The translations under genes and the position numbers were made by a program. Below the pieces are notes generated by a model, which did not search any database, was not told where the DNA came from, and saw only the letters and a program-made list of their open reading frames with translations. Source: Adiantum capillus-veneris (lineage: Eukaryota > Streptophyta > Polypodiopsida > Polypodiales > Pteridaceae). Taken from it: a stretch of 64,000 bases of DNA. The stretch's first letter is position 1. Every line of letters begins with the position of its first letter. Shown one piece after another: positions 45,365-56,740 of the stretch. Where the stretch lies: NCBI GenBank assembly GCA_014529385.2, contig CM043965.1, positions 61,545,933 through 61,609,932 of the forward strand, read 5' to 3'.

Positions 45365-45560
45365 TTGAGGAGGTTAGAACTTTCTAGGTTCTTCTTGAGG
45401 AGGTTAGAATCTTCTAGAACCTTCTAGATCCTTCTTCAACTTTCTAGAGCTTTCCAGAAACTTCTAGATTCTTCCGGAATCTTCTTCAAGCTTCTAGAAT
45501 CTCCTTGATACTTCTAGAATCTTCTAGATCCTTCTAGATTCCTCTAGAGTCTTCTAGTGA
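45365..45560 (-). promoter_or_regulatory. Heat-shock-element-like array upstream of the C promoter
   Basis: Dense 10-bp-period repeats of TTCTAGAA-type units. 45407-45424 reads GAATCTTCTAGAACCTTC: four alternating GAA/TTC modules with exact 2-nt spacing, which is the heat-shock factor consensus (nGAAnnTTCn). A second run is at 45512-45559 and single pairs lie near 45382, 45440 and 45492. Response to heat is inference only. Confidence 0.6.
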
Positions 45561-45650
45561 CGATGCAAGCGATGACACAGGCGATGACATCGGCGATGAT
45601 GTAGGCGATGACACAGGCGACTGACTCTCAAGCATCCATGACAGCAAGGA
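45561..45650 (+). other. Acidic GAT/GAC repeat left of B'; probably element E gag coding sequence
   Basis: Repeats of 'GCGATGACACAG' type. In one plus-strand frame they encode a Ser/Asp/Gly-rich stretch (SSDDASDDTGDDIGDDVGDD), as seen before the basic region in B-type gag. It ends AAGGA at the B' insertion site and the flank resumes at 52029. It could instead be outer sequence of the C LTR. Confidence 0.4.
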
Positions 45651-46325
45651 TGTCACAAAGTGATGACGTGGCTGCCAGAAACCCTAATTGTGTTGAAACC
45701 CTAACCCTAAAACCAAAAACCCTAATTCTGTTGAAACCCTAATCCTAAAACCAGAAATCCTAATTCTGTTGAAACCCTTATCCCAAAACCAAAAACCCTA
45801 ATTCTGTCCTAACCCTAACCCTAACCCTGATGTGCTGGACATCAGCATGATTTACGGAAAGCTGGACAGCTTTTTGGCGTTGCTTTTTCTACGCAAATTG
45901 CTGAGAAAGAGAGAGAGAACCCTCTTTGCTTTATTTTAGCAAGAGAGAGGAAGAGAAAGCCTCTTTGCTTTATTTATTAAAAGAAAGAGAGAGGAAGAAC
46001 TTTTGCTTTATTTGCCAAGCTTTTTAGCTTTTGATTTTCAGCTTTTGGGGCTCTGCTTTTGGCAACCCGTGTAACTTTAAATAAGTGAGTAGGCCTCTCA
46101 CAACTCAGAGCATCTGGACGCAGAGTTTGAGTGTGAGCGCCTGCCCGCACTCTTGTACTTTGAACTCAGATTAATACAAAAAGAAATACGGAAAGGGGCG
46201 GCAGTCTTTGGGGACAATATCTCTAGGCACGGAGTTGAATCAATTGTGAACTGTGAACTGTTTTGAAGTGGTTATTTGATGCTGTCGCGGTAGATTCTTG
46301 ACTTGGAGTGTCCAAGTCTGTTACA
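45651..46325 (+). repeat. 5' LTR of B' (675 bp)
   Basis: TGTCACAAAGTGATG ... AAGTCTGTTACA. Contains several 'AAACCCTAATTCTGTTG' repeats, about three CCCTAA units (45809-45829), (GA)n runs and the shared motif 'AAATACGGAAAGGGGCGGCA' near 46183. Confidence 0.93.
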
Positions 46326-46400
46326 GTGGTATCAAAGCACGGCCGATTTCTCTTCTACGGGAAATCCGATCCCAAATTTTTTTTTCCCCCCGTGGCACCT

Positions 46401-47954
46401 ATGGCTTCAGGCAAAGATCAGTCGACTCCCTTTGCATCCGGAGATGCGAGAAGGGATCACAACGAAGATTTGGGCAAGGAGTATGGCTCGCCTCGGCCTA
46501 CTCAGGCGGACCGTCGAGAGATGCAGTGTCAACGATTGATCAACGACTTAACAAAGATGATGCTTGATTTTGCCAAGGACCTGAAAATGGCAAAATATAT
46601 GAGCAAGACCTCTTTGGAGGAGGTGCACACGCAATGGCAGAAAACCATAGAACCACCCCGAAAACCCGCTGTCAAGAAACCTCCTGCCGCAAGAAATATA
46701 CAGAGAACGAATTAGAAGAGGTGGTTGATGCATGAATTGCTCAGCTTTTTGGCGCGCAAAACAAAGCTAAAAAGCACGGCAAAAAGCAGAAGAAAGGCAT
46801 CGACTTCCCGGGCTATTTGGGTCGTTCAGACGACGTTTGAAAAGGCAAAGAAACAGAAGAAGCGTGTTCGATTCGAAGGAGTATCCAGTTCTTCTTCTTC
46901 TTCTGACAGTTCTTCTAGCTTATCTGACTCGAGCGAAGAAGATAGAAAAGGCAAAAGGCGAACCAGGAAGCATTGCTGCGGAAAGGGCAAGAGAAAGGCA
47001 AAGAAGTCTAAATCTCGCCGCGTGATTGACAGTTCTACAGAGGACTCGTCTACAGACAGTTCGGACTCTGATGACAACAACTTTTATGCAAAGAAGAAGA
47101 ATTTTTACAAAGCCAACTAGTATGACTTTTTGGAAGACAAAAGCAAGAAAGTCCGAGAGTTTAAAGAAGGTGGACAGTCAATTAAATTTGACACGTTTTC
47201 TGGTTATAGTTATGCTTCGAAGGCTTTGTCTTTTGTATAGCAGTTTGACATCGCTTTCGTGGGAGGGCGTTAGTCAGAGCACTCTAAGATTCGGAGAGCT
47301 GCCTCTTAGTTTAAGGGCAATGCTCGAACTTGGTGGTCCACGCTTCTATTAAACAAGACTGCGCCAGTTAAATGGCTAAAATTCAAGAGGCTTTTTATTT
47401 CTTCTTGGCTGACTCGAGAGTATGAACGCGATATACGAACTGCTTGGAACCATCTTCGGATGACTAAGAAAGATACAATGGACGCTTATTGCGAGAGATT
47501 TTGGAGCTCTTTTCTACCCGCCTCTTCATTCAAGAAGATCTTGTTCAAGGAACAAATTGAGCGGTTTACCTTGGGTCTACCTACAGAGATCCGAGATCAC
47601 TGCTTGGAACAGAAGTCAGCTTCTATTCAGGAGTTGATGAGTCATGCGAAACGGGGTTTTGCCATCCACTATGGCAGTCTCACTTACCCCACCGATGAGA
47701 TCATGACACAAAGAGCTGAACAGACTTCGACAAATGAAAGTAGAAAGAGAAAGAGAAACTCAGAAAAGAAAGATGCACGGCCCAAGCTTACTCCTCGGGA
47801 GAGAGCTCGTTTCATCAGGGAGGGGAAGTGCTTTGAATGCAGTGAAACTGAGCATATCTCCGCGAAGTGCCCTAGCAAGGCACCGAATGAACAGGATGAA
47901 GAAAGGCCAGAAAGTTCTAAAGCAGCTAAGAGACGTGGCAAAAAAGGCAGATAA
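46401..47954 (+). pseudogene. B' gag
   Basis: ATG at 46401 (MASGKDQSTPFASGD). N-terminal part to 46715, then a frame change. Next come acidic Ser/Asp repeats and a Lys/Arg-rich region (46850-47090), 'KVREFKEGGQSIKFDTF', and the gag core at 47320-47600 ('FERFWSSF'-like, EQIERFTLGLPTEIRDHCLE). CCHC knuckle CFECSETEHISAKC lies near 47830-47872. Several in-frame stops; at least two are TAG where element B has the glutamine codon CAG (47118 and 47237 regions). Confidence 0.88.
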
Positions 47955-47999
47955 AAAACAGAACTGGTATCACATGGCGTGGGGCCTGAATCGAATCAA

Positions 48000-50990
48000 A
48001 TAAATGAAAGTACAAACTTTGCCGGGCAAAGGGAAAGATCAGGAAGCTCTTTTGAAAGAGCCAAGGACAACTTCTTGAATTGGCGGCTCGATTTGGAATT
48101 ACTCCCGACAAGCTGAGGCCGCACGGGGAGGTAGTTCGAGTGGCACCCGGACGGGATGTTGCCATTACACCGAGCATTGACAGGGGTGTTTAGGGCACGC
48201 GGAGTTTTAGGTTGTGACGTTCTACTCAAAATCCCTTGGTACCCCAAGAACAAGGCCGTGGTTGACTACCGGGCCGAGAATGTGACTTTGACAAATGAAG
48301 GGCTCAGAGATTGTACTTGATGAACTTCAGTTTTTTTACTCACTTTTTTTTGGGAGAGAACTGAACGATGGATGAAGGTCGAATATCTTTTGACTTGAAC
48401 AAAAGAACGCCAAGATTTTCTCCACACTCATGCCGATTGCTTTTCAGAGGGCTTGTCAGGCGAGCTACCTCCCACTCGTCTTGGGGATCATACCATTGAT
48501 ATGATACCTGGAAGCACGCCACCGAACCGGCCACCTTATCGTGTGAGCCGAGCCCAGAACGAAGAGATTATGAACCAAGTGAAAGTCCTCTTGGAAAAGG
48601 ATCTTGTCCAGCCTAGTACTTTACCGTATTGCTCTCCAGTGTTGTTGGTTTTGAAAAAAAAAAGACGAATCCTGGAGAATGTGCATCAATTATAGAGCTC
48701 TCAACAAAATCACCATCAAGAATAGATTTTCGATTCCTAGGATAGATGATATACTCGACAGATTACAGGGATCCTTGTGTTTTAGCAGGATTGATTTGAA
48801 GAGTGGATATCATCAGATCCGAAATGCGCCGGGAGACGTCTACAAGACAGCCTTTCGGACGACTTTTGGGTTATTTGAGCTTTTGGTGATGCCTTTTGGC
48901 CTAACCAATGCTCCTGCGACATTTAAATGGATGATGGATAAGATTTTTCGAGAGTACAGGCTATTTGTTTGCACTTTCTTTGACGATATCATTGTTTTCT
49001 CCAAGGATGAGGCAGAACATAGAGATCATCTGCTTCAGGTCTTTCAGGCATTATGAGATCACAAGTTAGTGATTAATGCGAAGAAAAGTGTAATTTTTTT
49101 TCCTACCAGAGATACACTTTTTGGGACACATTGTGTCAGCAGCAGGAGTGCAAATGGATCCGGCCAAGATAGAGACTATCCGTGATTGGCCCGATTTGAA
49201 GAATGTCCATGAAGTTAGAAGCTTCTTGGGATTGTGTTCGTACTACAGGCGGTTCATTCGAAAGTTTGCAAAGGTTACTTCCCCTTTGCATATCTTGACA
49301 CAGAAAGGAGTCCCTTTCTCGTGGGGACCCACAGAGGTGACTGCCTTTCAGACTTTGAAAGAGAAATTGACTATGGGACCAGTTTTGACTTTGCCGGATT
49401 TGTAAAAAGTCGTTTGAAGTATATTGTGATACTTGTGGTCGTAGTCTGGATGCGGTCTTAATGCAAGAAGGCCAATGTCATTGCCTACGAGAGGCGATTG
49501 TTCTCAAGGCCGGAATTGACAGCACGGATTTGTGAGAAAGAGCTTTTAGCGGCTATCCATGCTCTTATTCAGTGGCGACATTACCTACCGGAGCCGATTT
49601 TCACAGATGAGAGTTTACGCCTTCTTGTCACAGAAGCAGCTATCGGAAAAGCAGATGCGGTCGTCAAACATCTTGTCACAGTTTACTTCCGGATTGTCCA
49701 TGTGCAGGGACAAAAGAAATTGGTGGCAAATACTTTGTCTGGAAAGCCGTTGGTTCTGGCTATTTCCGCGATACATCATAGGAACTTTGAGGATATGGTC
49801 GTTCAGTACGCCACAAAACAGATTTTGCAGATGTATCCATTTGAAAACAGAAAGGGGAGATAGTAGCGGACTATTCCATTCAGGATGGCTACTTGATGAA
49901 GAAAACCATGTTGTGCGTTACATAGCCGTTGAGGGAAAAGGTTATGACCGAATGCCACTGTCCACCTTTTATGGGTCACCGCTGCATTGCTACCACCTTG
50001 AAAGGGATAGAGAGATACTTCTTTTGGCCGAGACTCAAGAAGGATGTGGACGAGTTTGTGCACAGTTGCTTGGTATGCCAGAAGGTCAAGTTTGACAAGC
50101 ATAAAGCACAGGGATTGTTACAGCTTTTATCCATACCCACCCGCCCTTGGGAAAGTATTGCAATGGATTTCATTTCCCGAGAACACAGCATGGGCACGAT
50201 TGTTTATTGCCCCGGTCTTTAGATTACATGGCATGCCTGAGACGATTGTCACCGATAGGGACCCCAGGTTCACGAGTTTGTTTTCGGACGGCTATTTGGG
50301 GAGAACATAGGCACGCAGTTGCAGTTCTCGTCATCGTTCCACCTGCAGACTGACGGGCAATCAGAGATTGCTAATTCAGTGAAACATGTTTGACTCTTTG
50401 ATGGGGAAGTTGCCATTTGAGATTCTTGAATTTGCTACGAAGGTTTCACCCTTCCTTAGCACGAAAGATAAGATTTTTCTTTGAAGCCGACCAGTTCATG
50501 AGGGACTTGGTCCGGAAGGCTTTGCAGGAATTTCGGGAAAAGACAGAAAAAGGCAGCAGATTGCAATTGTCGCGATTTGAAATTGAAGGAGAATGATTGG
50601 GTGCTCTTACATTATGGGAAGGCACTCTCGAAAAAGGAAAAAAAAAGAGAAAGGAGCGGCTTCTTTGTAAGCTTAGCATGACATAGTGTGGACGTTTCAA
50701 GGTTTTTCGAAAAGATAAATGATATCTGCTTTGGACTGAAGCTGCTAGAATACTTGGAGGATTCACAATGTTTTTTTTTTAATGTGAGTCTCTTGAAGCC
50801 TTTTAAAGGCGATGTGCCTGTTGATGAACAACTCGAATTTGACGAAAATGAGCAGATACTCGTTCGTGAACAGGAATTGACACAAAAAGAAAGAAAGAAG
50901 GTAAAGCGAATTGACGGTTCATGGTTAAATTCAAGACCTACTTCGCATTGGATCCGCAGCGAATGGAGGAGGAAGACCTAGCAGATATCC
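48000..50990 (+). pseudogene. B' pol, degenerate
   Basis: Protease end 'WYPKNKAVVDYRAENVTL' near 48238-48300. RT at 48453-49056 with a frame break in an A-run at 48652-48664, then 'MCINYRALNKITIKNRF' and FFDD ('CTFFDDIIVFSK'). Connection/RNase H at 49121-49800 with several breaks. Integrase finger and first core at 49929-50222 ('HCPPFMGHRCIATTLKGI', 'CLVCQKVKFDKHKAQGL'). A deletion follows and a chromodomain-like tail remnant lies at 50780-50981. Not functional. Confidence 0.9.
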
Positions 50991-51324
50991 TTGTTTTTAA
51001 GTGCAGGAACTGATAGACGAAATGACTGCAGCATTTCGGTCTAATTGATCTCGAGTAGACATGGTTGCAATAGGGGTTAGTCAATCGAGCATCGATGAGG
51101 TCCCGATTGGATCTAGATGCGATTGCTAGCTACATTGCCGATAAATCACGGTCTAAGATCCGAATGAATGTTGAATGTCATGTGATGTCGTGTGATGTGA
51201 CTGTCGACTGGTACATGTGCTAGATGTGTGTTCCTAGTACATAGGTACTAATAGTCAGTGTCTGCTAAGACGGTTTATGGCCTCTATGTGTTTTGTAGGC
51301 GTAATCGAGGGCGATTACAATGCT
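50991..51324. other. B' 3' non-coding region
   Basis: Homologous to the region between pol and polypurine tract in B. No gene. Confidence 0.6.
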
Positions 51325-51339
51325 TTCAAGAGGGGGGTA

Positions 51340-52023
51340 TGTCACAAAGTGATGATGTGGCTGCTAGAAACCCTAACCTTAAAATCAAAAACCCTAATTC
51401 TATTGAAACCCTAACCCTAAAACCAAAAACCCTAATTCTGTTGAAACCCTTATCCCAAAAGCAAAAACCCTAACCCTTTCCTAACCCTAACCCTAACCCT
51501 AACCCTAACCCTAACCCTAACCCTGATTTGCTGGACATCAGCGTGATTTACGGAAAGTTGGGCAGCTTTTTGGCATTGCTTTTTCTACGCAAATTGTTGA
51601 GAAAGAGAGAGAGAACCCTCTTTGCTTTATTTTAGCAAGAGAGAGAAAGAGAAAGCCTCTCTGCTTTGTTTATTAAAAGAAAGAGAGAGGAAGAACTTTT
51701 GCTTTATTTGCCAAGCTTTTGAGCTTTTGGGGCTCTGCTTTTGGCAACCCTTGTAACTTTAAATAGGTGAGTAGGCCTCTCACAACTCAGAGCATCTAGA
51801 CGCAGAGTCTGAGTGTGAGCGCCTGCCCGCACTCTTGTACTTTGAACTCAGATTAATACAAAAAGAAATACCGAAAGGGGCGGCAGTCTTTGGGGCCAAT
51901 ATCTCTAGGCACGGAACTTTGCCGGGCCAGTGTTGAATCAATTGTGAACTGTGAACTGTTTTGAAGTGGTAATTTGGTGCTGTCGCAGTAGATTCTTGAC
52001 TTGGAGTGTCCAAGTTTGTTACA
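51340..52023 (+). repeat. 3' LTR of B' (684 bp) with expanded CCCTAA repeat
   Basis: Partner of 45651-46325. Carries an uninterrupted run of about seven CCCTAA units at 51481-51524, against about three in the 5' LTR. Shared motif 'AAATACCGAAAGGGGCGGCA' near 51865. Confidence 0.93.
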
Positions 52024-52028
52024 AAGGA

Positions 52029-52645
52029 CCAGGAAAAAGAACACTCTTGTTGAATGAAAGTAAGGATGTCTTTATCTCTTCTCTGTCATACTTCCACTTC
52101 TCATACAGTATCTAAACCTTCTTCCAAGAAGAGAACGCCTACTACTTCCATACGTAATACTAAGGAGAAGCCCAAATTCAAGAAGGATAACTGCAAGCAT
52201 CACCACAAGATACGGGTTTTCAAATTTGGTGACAAGGATGTCAAGTTTGACAATTACATAGAACGGAGAGATCTATATCTATACATATATTAAGGGGGGA
52301 GGGATTCGGGGCCCCCCTCCTTGCCACGTGTCGAACCCTGCTTGCTCCGGGTCCTCCCTCCCCCCGGCCGTGTTTCTTGCAACTGCTCGCGTTGAGAGAG
52401 AGAGAGAGGCGGGCGAAGCCCGCCGGCCGTACTAGTATCTCTAAGGCACTGTCTTTTATCAAACAATTTGAAGTTGCTGTTGCCAAGGGAAACTTTTCCT
52501 TAAAAATGTAAGTTGCGTCATGTTGGGATGTATCTCAAGGAGATGGCAAGCAACCAGAGGTTAGCAAAGATTTTGGAAGGTACTCTAACTAGAATTTAGA
52601 CTCACTTCAAATCTGAATTTTATGAGCAATTCCTTCCATCCAGGT
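52029..52645 (+). pseudogene. Element E gag fragment, interrupted by a mini-Helitron
   Basis: Plus-strand sequence 'SSKKRTPTTSIRNTKEKPKF', 'HKIRVFKFGDKDVKFDNYIE' lies before the 164-bp insert. After it comes 'ISKALSFIKQFEVAVAKGNF', then, after a frame break, 'KLRHVGMYLKEMASNQ' and 'FYEQFLPS'. This follows the gag-core order seen in G and B (FKEGG..IxFxTY, ALSFIQQF, KLRHVAMHF, MKQFLP). Codons join exactly in frame if the insert 52272-52435 is discounted. The gene is lost after about 52645. Confidence 0.7.
52272..52435 (+). mobile_element. 164-bp non-autonomous Helitron
   Basis: Starts TCTATATCTATACATATATT and ends CTAG. A 7-bp hairpin (GGCGGGC, loop GAA, GCCCGCC; 52408-52424) sits 11 nt before the 3' end. 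It is inserted between host A (52271) and T (52436) with no target duplication. Those are the standard Helitron marks: 5' TC, 3' CTRR, subterminal hairpin, A|T target. The interior is GC-rich, unlike its surroundings. It contains no gene, so it would depend on a Rep/helicase from elsewhere. Confidence 0.85.
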
Positions 52646-53169
52646 CCGGGCCGGGAGTCACAACAACAATTATTTTACAAGCATACAACCAAACGCTCCG
52701 CTCCCCAGGCATCGGCGTGCGTCGTTCGGAGGTTTTCTAGCATACAAGGAAACGCTCCCTAGGCATCGGCTTGCGTCGTTCCGAGGTTCAAACAATACCA
52801 AAACAGTATTTCTCACTTCTCCACCCGGGAGTAAAATCACCAATCAATAAAACGAGTATTAAAATCAGAGTCAAACATTTCAAATCGGCACCAAAACAGG
52901 TTCAAAACAAATACCATCCATTTCAAACAAATTCCAATAGGATCACCAAACAAGTTCTCAAACAGATTTTAAACTTAAAAAGCAATCTCAACATCAATCG
53001 AGCTTGAAAAGTCGTATGACTTTCCATCCTGAAACCTGCACCAAAAATTAGGGTTAGGTTCCTTTCATAATGTCGTAGCCGACCACAACATGGTCCATCA
53101 GCTCTTGGACAGGTAGTGTTCCTCTTAACGGCGATGGTAGTCCCAAGATAGCAATCGCACTGGACCTCC
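52646..53169. other. Unassigned sequence with a duplicated GC-rich motif
   Basis: Two near-copies of 'CAGGCATCGGCGTGCGTCGTTC' in variant form (about 52703 and 52763), then AT-rich sequence with repeated 'CAAAACAGRTTCAAA'-like strings. The start (GTCCGGGCCGGGAGTC) breaks off the E gag abruptly, so it is probably part of another insertion. No gene. Confidence 0.4.
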
Positions 53170-53656
53170 GAGGTTATCTTTCAGGATACCCCTCTGCCAG
53201 AAGTTGCACTCTAAAGGAAGATGTCAGAAACTATATAACTTCGGGCAAAAATTTTCTTGAAAGCTTGCCAAGTCCTTGGAAGTGTGCGGCTTGGTAGCTA
53301 TAGACATCAACATCTGCATGGCACTGCTTTTGAGAAAAACAATGACTCGAAACAAATCTTGGATCCTTCTCTTGCAAGTGATCTTTATGGCTTATGCCCT
53401 GTAAGACATGAGCGGTGAAGATGAGAGCGCGCCTGATGCGCGATGAAGTAAGGGTGGAAGTGGCTAATAAGTCCGGGGCTGGGGGCGGAAGATACTTCAA
53501 GTAAAATTCCAATAGCTCTGTCTGCTCTTTTGTAGGACCGGTATGCTTTTATAAAAGCACACGCTTGATGCTCTGATACCACTGTCACAAGATGGGCACC
53601 ACGTGCCAATAGAAAAGAACAGACTGAACAGACTTTTAGCACTTCAATAACAACTG

Positions 53657-53751
<95 letters not shown>

Positions 53752-54326
53752 GACACGCGACACGGAGCGGCGGAATTCCATCCCAGTGAGTATTGGCCCC
53801 AAACCTTGGCGCCCCTTTCAGTATTTCTTTATATTGCATCAACTCAGTACAAGCTAGTACTCCAGACTCTGCACCTTCTCCAGGAAGCATGCTAGAGAAT
53901 GAGCCCTTAATACATATTTAAAGGCTCTTGGCCTATGAAAAGCAGTTTACATGAAAAGCCTTCAAACTCAAAAGCTTATGGTCCAAAAGCAATGCCAAAA
54001 AGTTGCCAGCGTAAATCACGGAATTCCGTACAACCGCCACGTCAGCAGTCAGCACAAAATGCGGAAATTCGTACAGCCTTCCACATCAGCATTGTCAGCG
54101 TAATTTTCAAAAATCTGCCACGTCATCAGTTTCATGTTGTGTGTGTGTGAGGGTCCAACTTTATTCTAATCCTTTATGTCACTTGGGGCCCCATTGGACG
54201 GGGTCCCCATAAGTTGGTAGGACTTCTTCTTCTGTTACTTGTTCTTCTTAGGGTTTAGGCCCCTCGGCCGCCATCTGTAAGTTGGCTCCATTCTTCAGGG
54301 CTTTGACACGTCAACAGTTTGTGACA
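53170..54326 (-). mobile_element. Element F: LTR retrotransposon 5' end (LTR + start of internal region)
   Basis: LTR 53583-54326 (minus strand TGTCACAAACTG ... ATCTTGTGACA). One base inside is TGGTATCAGAGC (53570-53581), an initiator-Met primer site, so the element reads leftward. Internal sequence 53231-53512 is an open frame (MEFYLKYLPPPAPDLL...) of no recognised family. The LTR holds a 90-nt (GA)n run at 53660-53750 and the cross-family motif near 53800-53835. No 3' half found. Confidence 0.75.
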
Positions 54327-55772
54327 AGGCCTCATGTTTCTTGGGGTCCCATGGTAGAGAGTCCAGCACGCACTTTAGGTGACTGGCTACAATTTTCAAG
54401 CTTGTCAAATGAGCTTTAGAGCATCCAGCTTCAGGGGGTGCAGAGCATGTGTCAGGACATCACAGAGGCAGTACCGGTTGAGTGGCTCACGCCTCTCGAG
54501 TCAGCAGCGCCCAGCTGGATGGGAGCCTTCACACGACTGGAGGTTCTCATCGCATTCGGGCTTGCTCGGAGACTGTCCCCTACCTGTTTTTCGAGCTACA
54601 GGGTGTGGGTCGTTTACACCATGTTTCAATAAAGACCCCACAAGTGGCAGTGTGTTGTTTTTCAAAGGATTCGTGTTGTGGGTATCGGTGGGAGGACTTG
54701 TGTCATAGATCCTGACCCAGCAGCTCTTGCGACTGGCCACTAGAGGCTGTGGGTTTGGGAGTGTTGTCCATTGGCACGAGTGCAGTGGGATCCTGGGGAG
54801 TGGTTTTGGAGGGACCCTTTCTTTTGAGCCGACCACCCAGGTGTCCCTTTCGTTCAATTCACTGTTCGTCTGGGACGTCACATACTGGCAGCACAGAGAG
54901 GCTCGTCCTGCTGCACCTCATTGGCAGGCGGATGGTCTCACAGCTGAGTTCCTGTCAGCTTTTTGGGCGATGTTGTGGGACTCCAGACAGTTGCGGCGAG
55001 TCACTTTGTTCCAGTGGGCTGGTTGCACATCGGGCTACAGCAGTTGGGAGCTGGCTTGTACATAGTGGTCTCTCGGCAGCATGCGTAGCTTGTGACCATC
55101 GTGTGGAGAGTCAGTGCCATTGTCTATGAGATTGTCCTTTGGCACAACAGGTTTGGCTTCGTGTCCTTCGGCTGATGCCAACTCTTTCCACGACACGACA
55201 ATACACTTGGGGGGCAGTTGCTTGGTCCACTCTCACGGGCCCGGTGCTTCAGTTTGAGTTGTCCTCCACCAACAGGATGATAGTGATGCAAGGGGGTCGA
55301 CCTACACCCCAGCCTGCTATAGAGCTTACTCCACAGGAGTGGTGCACTAAGAAAGAGGAGTGTTGGGAGCTCATCTGTGGCCTGACACTCTGGTTCATTT
55401 GGCGGGCCGGTTGCTTTCGCATCTTTGAGGCTCGCCTTGTACCACCGGCAAAGACTATTCGAGATCTTTGGCTAGAGCCGGTCCATACTCTCAGAGGACA
55501 GTTTGATCTGTCCACATGCGGGAGCGTAGAGAGGATTTCCTTCGACTCTGGCACCCTCGACCTTTCTTCACCATGGTCCAGGGGGTGATGAGATGGGAGT
55601 ACCGTCCACCTGTGTGGCTTTTCCCTCCTCCCATCTCTTGATTTAGCCTCATTGTACATATGTTGTTTTTTCGTTGGGAGAGTCTCCCCCTTATGATTGT
55701 TGTAGCCCTCTCTAGAGTCCTATGGGCAGTTTCATTAACTAATAGAAGGATATTTTTCTCGGAAAAAAAAAA
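54327..55772 (+). mobile_element. 5'-truncated LINE with zf-RVT tail and poly(A)
   Basis: One frame from 54749 to 55588, broken only by a stop at 55127-55129, encodes the C-terminal part of a LINE reverse transcriptase protein. It has the zinc-binding knuckle 'ACVACDHRVESQCHCL' followed by 'DCPLAQQVWLRVLRLM', then 'CWELICGLTLWFIWRAGCFR' and 'TLRGQFDL'. More decayed RT-end sequence extends back to about 54380. A 3' untranslated region of about 170 bp ends in a run of A at 55762-55772. The upstream catalytic domain is missing. Target duplication not identified. Confidence 0.8.
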
Positions 55773-55777
55773 TAGCA

Positions 55778-56730
55778 CAAGATGTAGCACGTTTGTTCAT
55801 TAAGCACTGTTATCCCCTCTGTGGTTTGCCAAAGTAAATCGTTTCAGATAGGATGTAAAGTTTACGTCAAATTTTTGGCGAGCTCTCTCTGAAAATTTTG
55901 ACACAAAGTTAAAATTTTCATCCGCTTTTCATCCACAGTCAGATGGTCAAACAGAAATTTACAATTAGTTGGCTTTTGATGTCTTAAAGTTATATGTGCA
56001 TGATCAATAGTCTCATTGGGAGCTCTATCTCCCATTGGTCCAAGCAATTTTGAACGACTCTTAATCCTTTGCCATTGGTAGAACGCCGTATGAGGCAGCA
56101 TTTGGCTGTCTGTTCCAGTTTCTTTTGACTCGCTCGGTCTGTCAATTGCTTGATGCCAATGCTGAAAGTCAATCGTTGAATGAGATTTCTGATAGTGTAA
56201 AGCTTCGGCTAAGCAAGGCTCATGAGTCTTACTCACGACAGGCTAACAAGCATCGTCAGGATGTTACTATCAAGGAAGGGGATTGAGTCTATTTGAGAAT
56301 CATGAAGCAACGTCTTAATCAAGTTGGAAAGAAGTGTCCTAAGTTGTCTTTTAGAATGTATGGTCCATTTTCTGCCATTAAAAAGATCAATGAGGTTTCT
56401 ATGAAATTGCAATTGCCTAACTCATGGTCAATGCACAACGTTTTCCATGTTTCTTGGTTGAAAGTGTTTCAGGGTACACCTCCAAAGGACATTTCCGAAT
56501 AAGAAGAACCAGAAATCATAGATGAAGCCGAAGTCATGGAACCGGAGCAAGTCTTGTTGCATTGGTTTCGCCATGGTTCGAAGAAGCAAGTGCGACATAC
56601 TTTTTGAAGTTCAAGGATCAAGGGACCCATGAGGCAGTGTGGGTTGATGAAGAATTTTTCAGAGATTATCCAGAGTTGTTGGCAACCTACAAGGAAGCCA
56701 TGCAGCTCGGTACCATTACCTCACATTAAA
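55778..56730 (+). pseudogene. A''' integrase C-terminal half
   Basis: With several stops and shifts it reads as the integrase core end ('ARLFIKHCYPLCGLPK', 'FHP..DGQ', 'SHWELYLPLVQAIL', 'GRTPYEAAFGCL'), then a GPY-like module ('PKLSFRMYGPFSAIKKINEV', 'LPNSWSMHNVFHVSWLKVF') and a tail 'VRHTF.KFKDQGTHEAVWVD'. That tail matches, in another register, the last ~60 residues of the A fusion proteins. This shows where the A tail came from. Followed by polypurine tract and LTR. Confidence 0.8.
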
Positions 56731-56740
56731 AAGAAGAGAA

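Larger units (their letters stand above)
45651..52023 (+). mobile_element. B': second B-family gypsy element, plus strand, degenerate
   Basis: LTRs 45651-46325 and 51340-52023. Exact target duplication AAGGA (45646-45650 and 52024-52028). Primer site TGGTATCAAAGCACGG at 46327-46342; polypurine tract before 51340. Gag and pol are homologous to B but carry many stops, frameshifts and a deletion in the integrase. The LTRs differ from each other notably in their CCCTAA-repeat length. Confidence 0.95.

Noticed and set aside
51481-51524. True telomere or chromosome end
   Set aside because: The run is only about seven units and lies inside an LTR with normal sequence on both sides.
55862-56236. Minus-strand open frame of 124 codons
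   Set aside because: It lies opposite the recognisable plus-strand integrase remnant of A'''.
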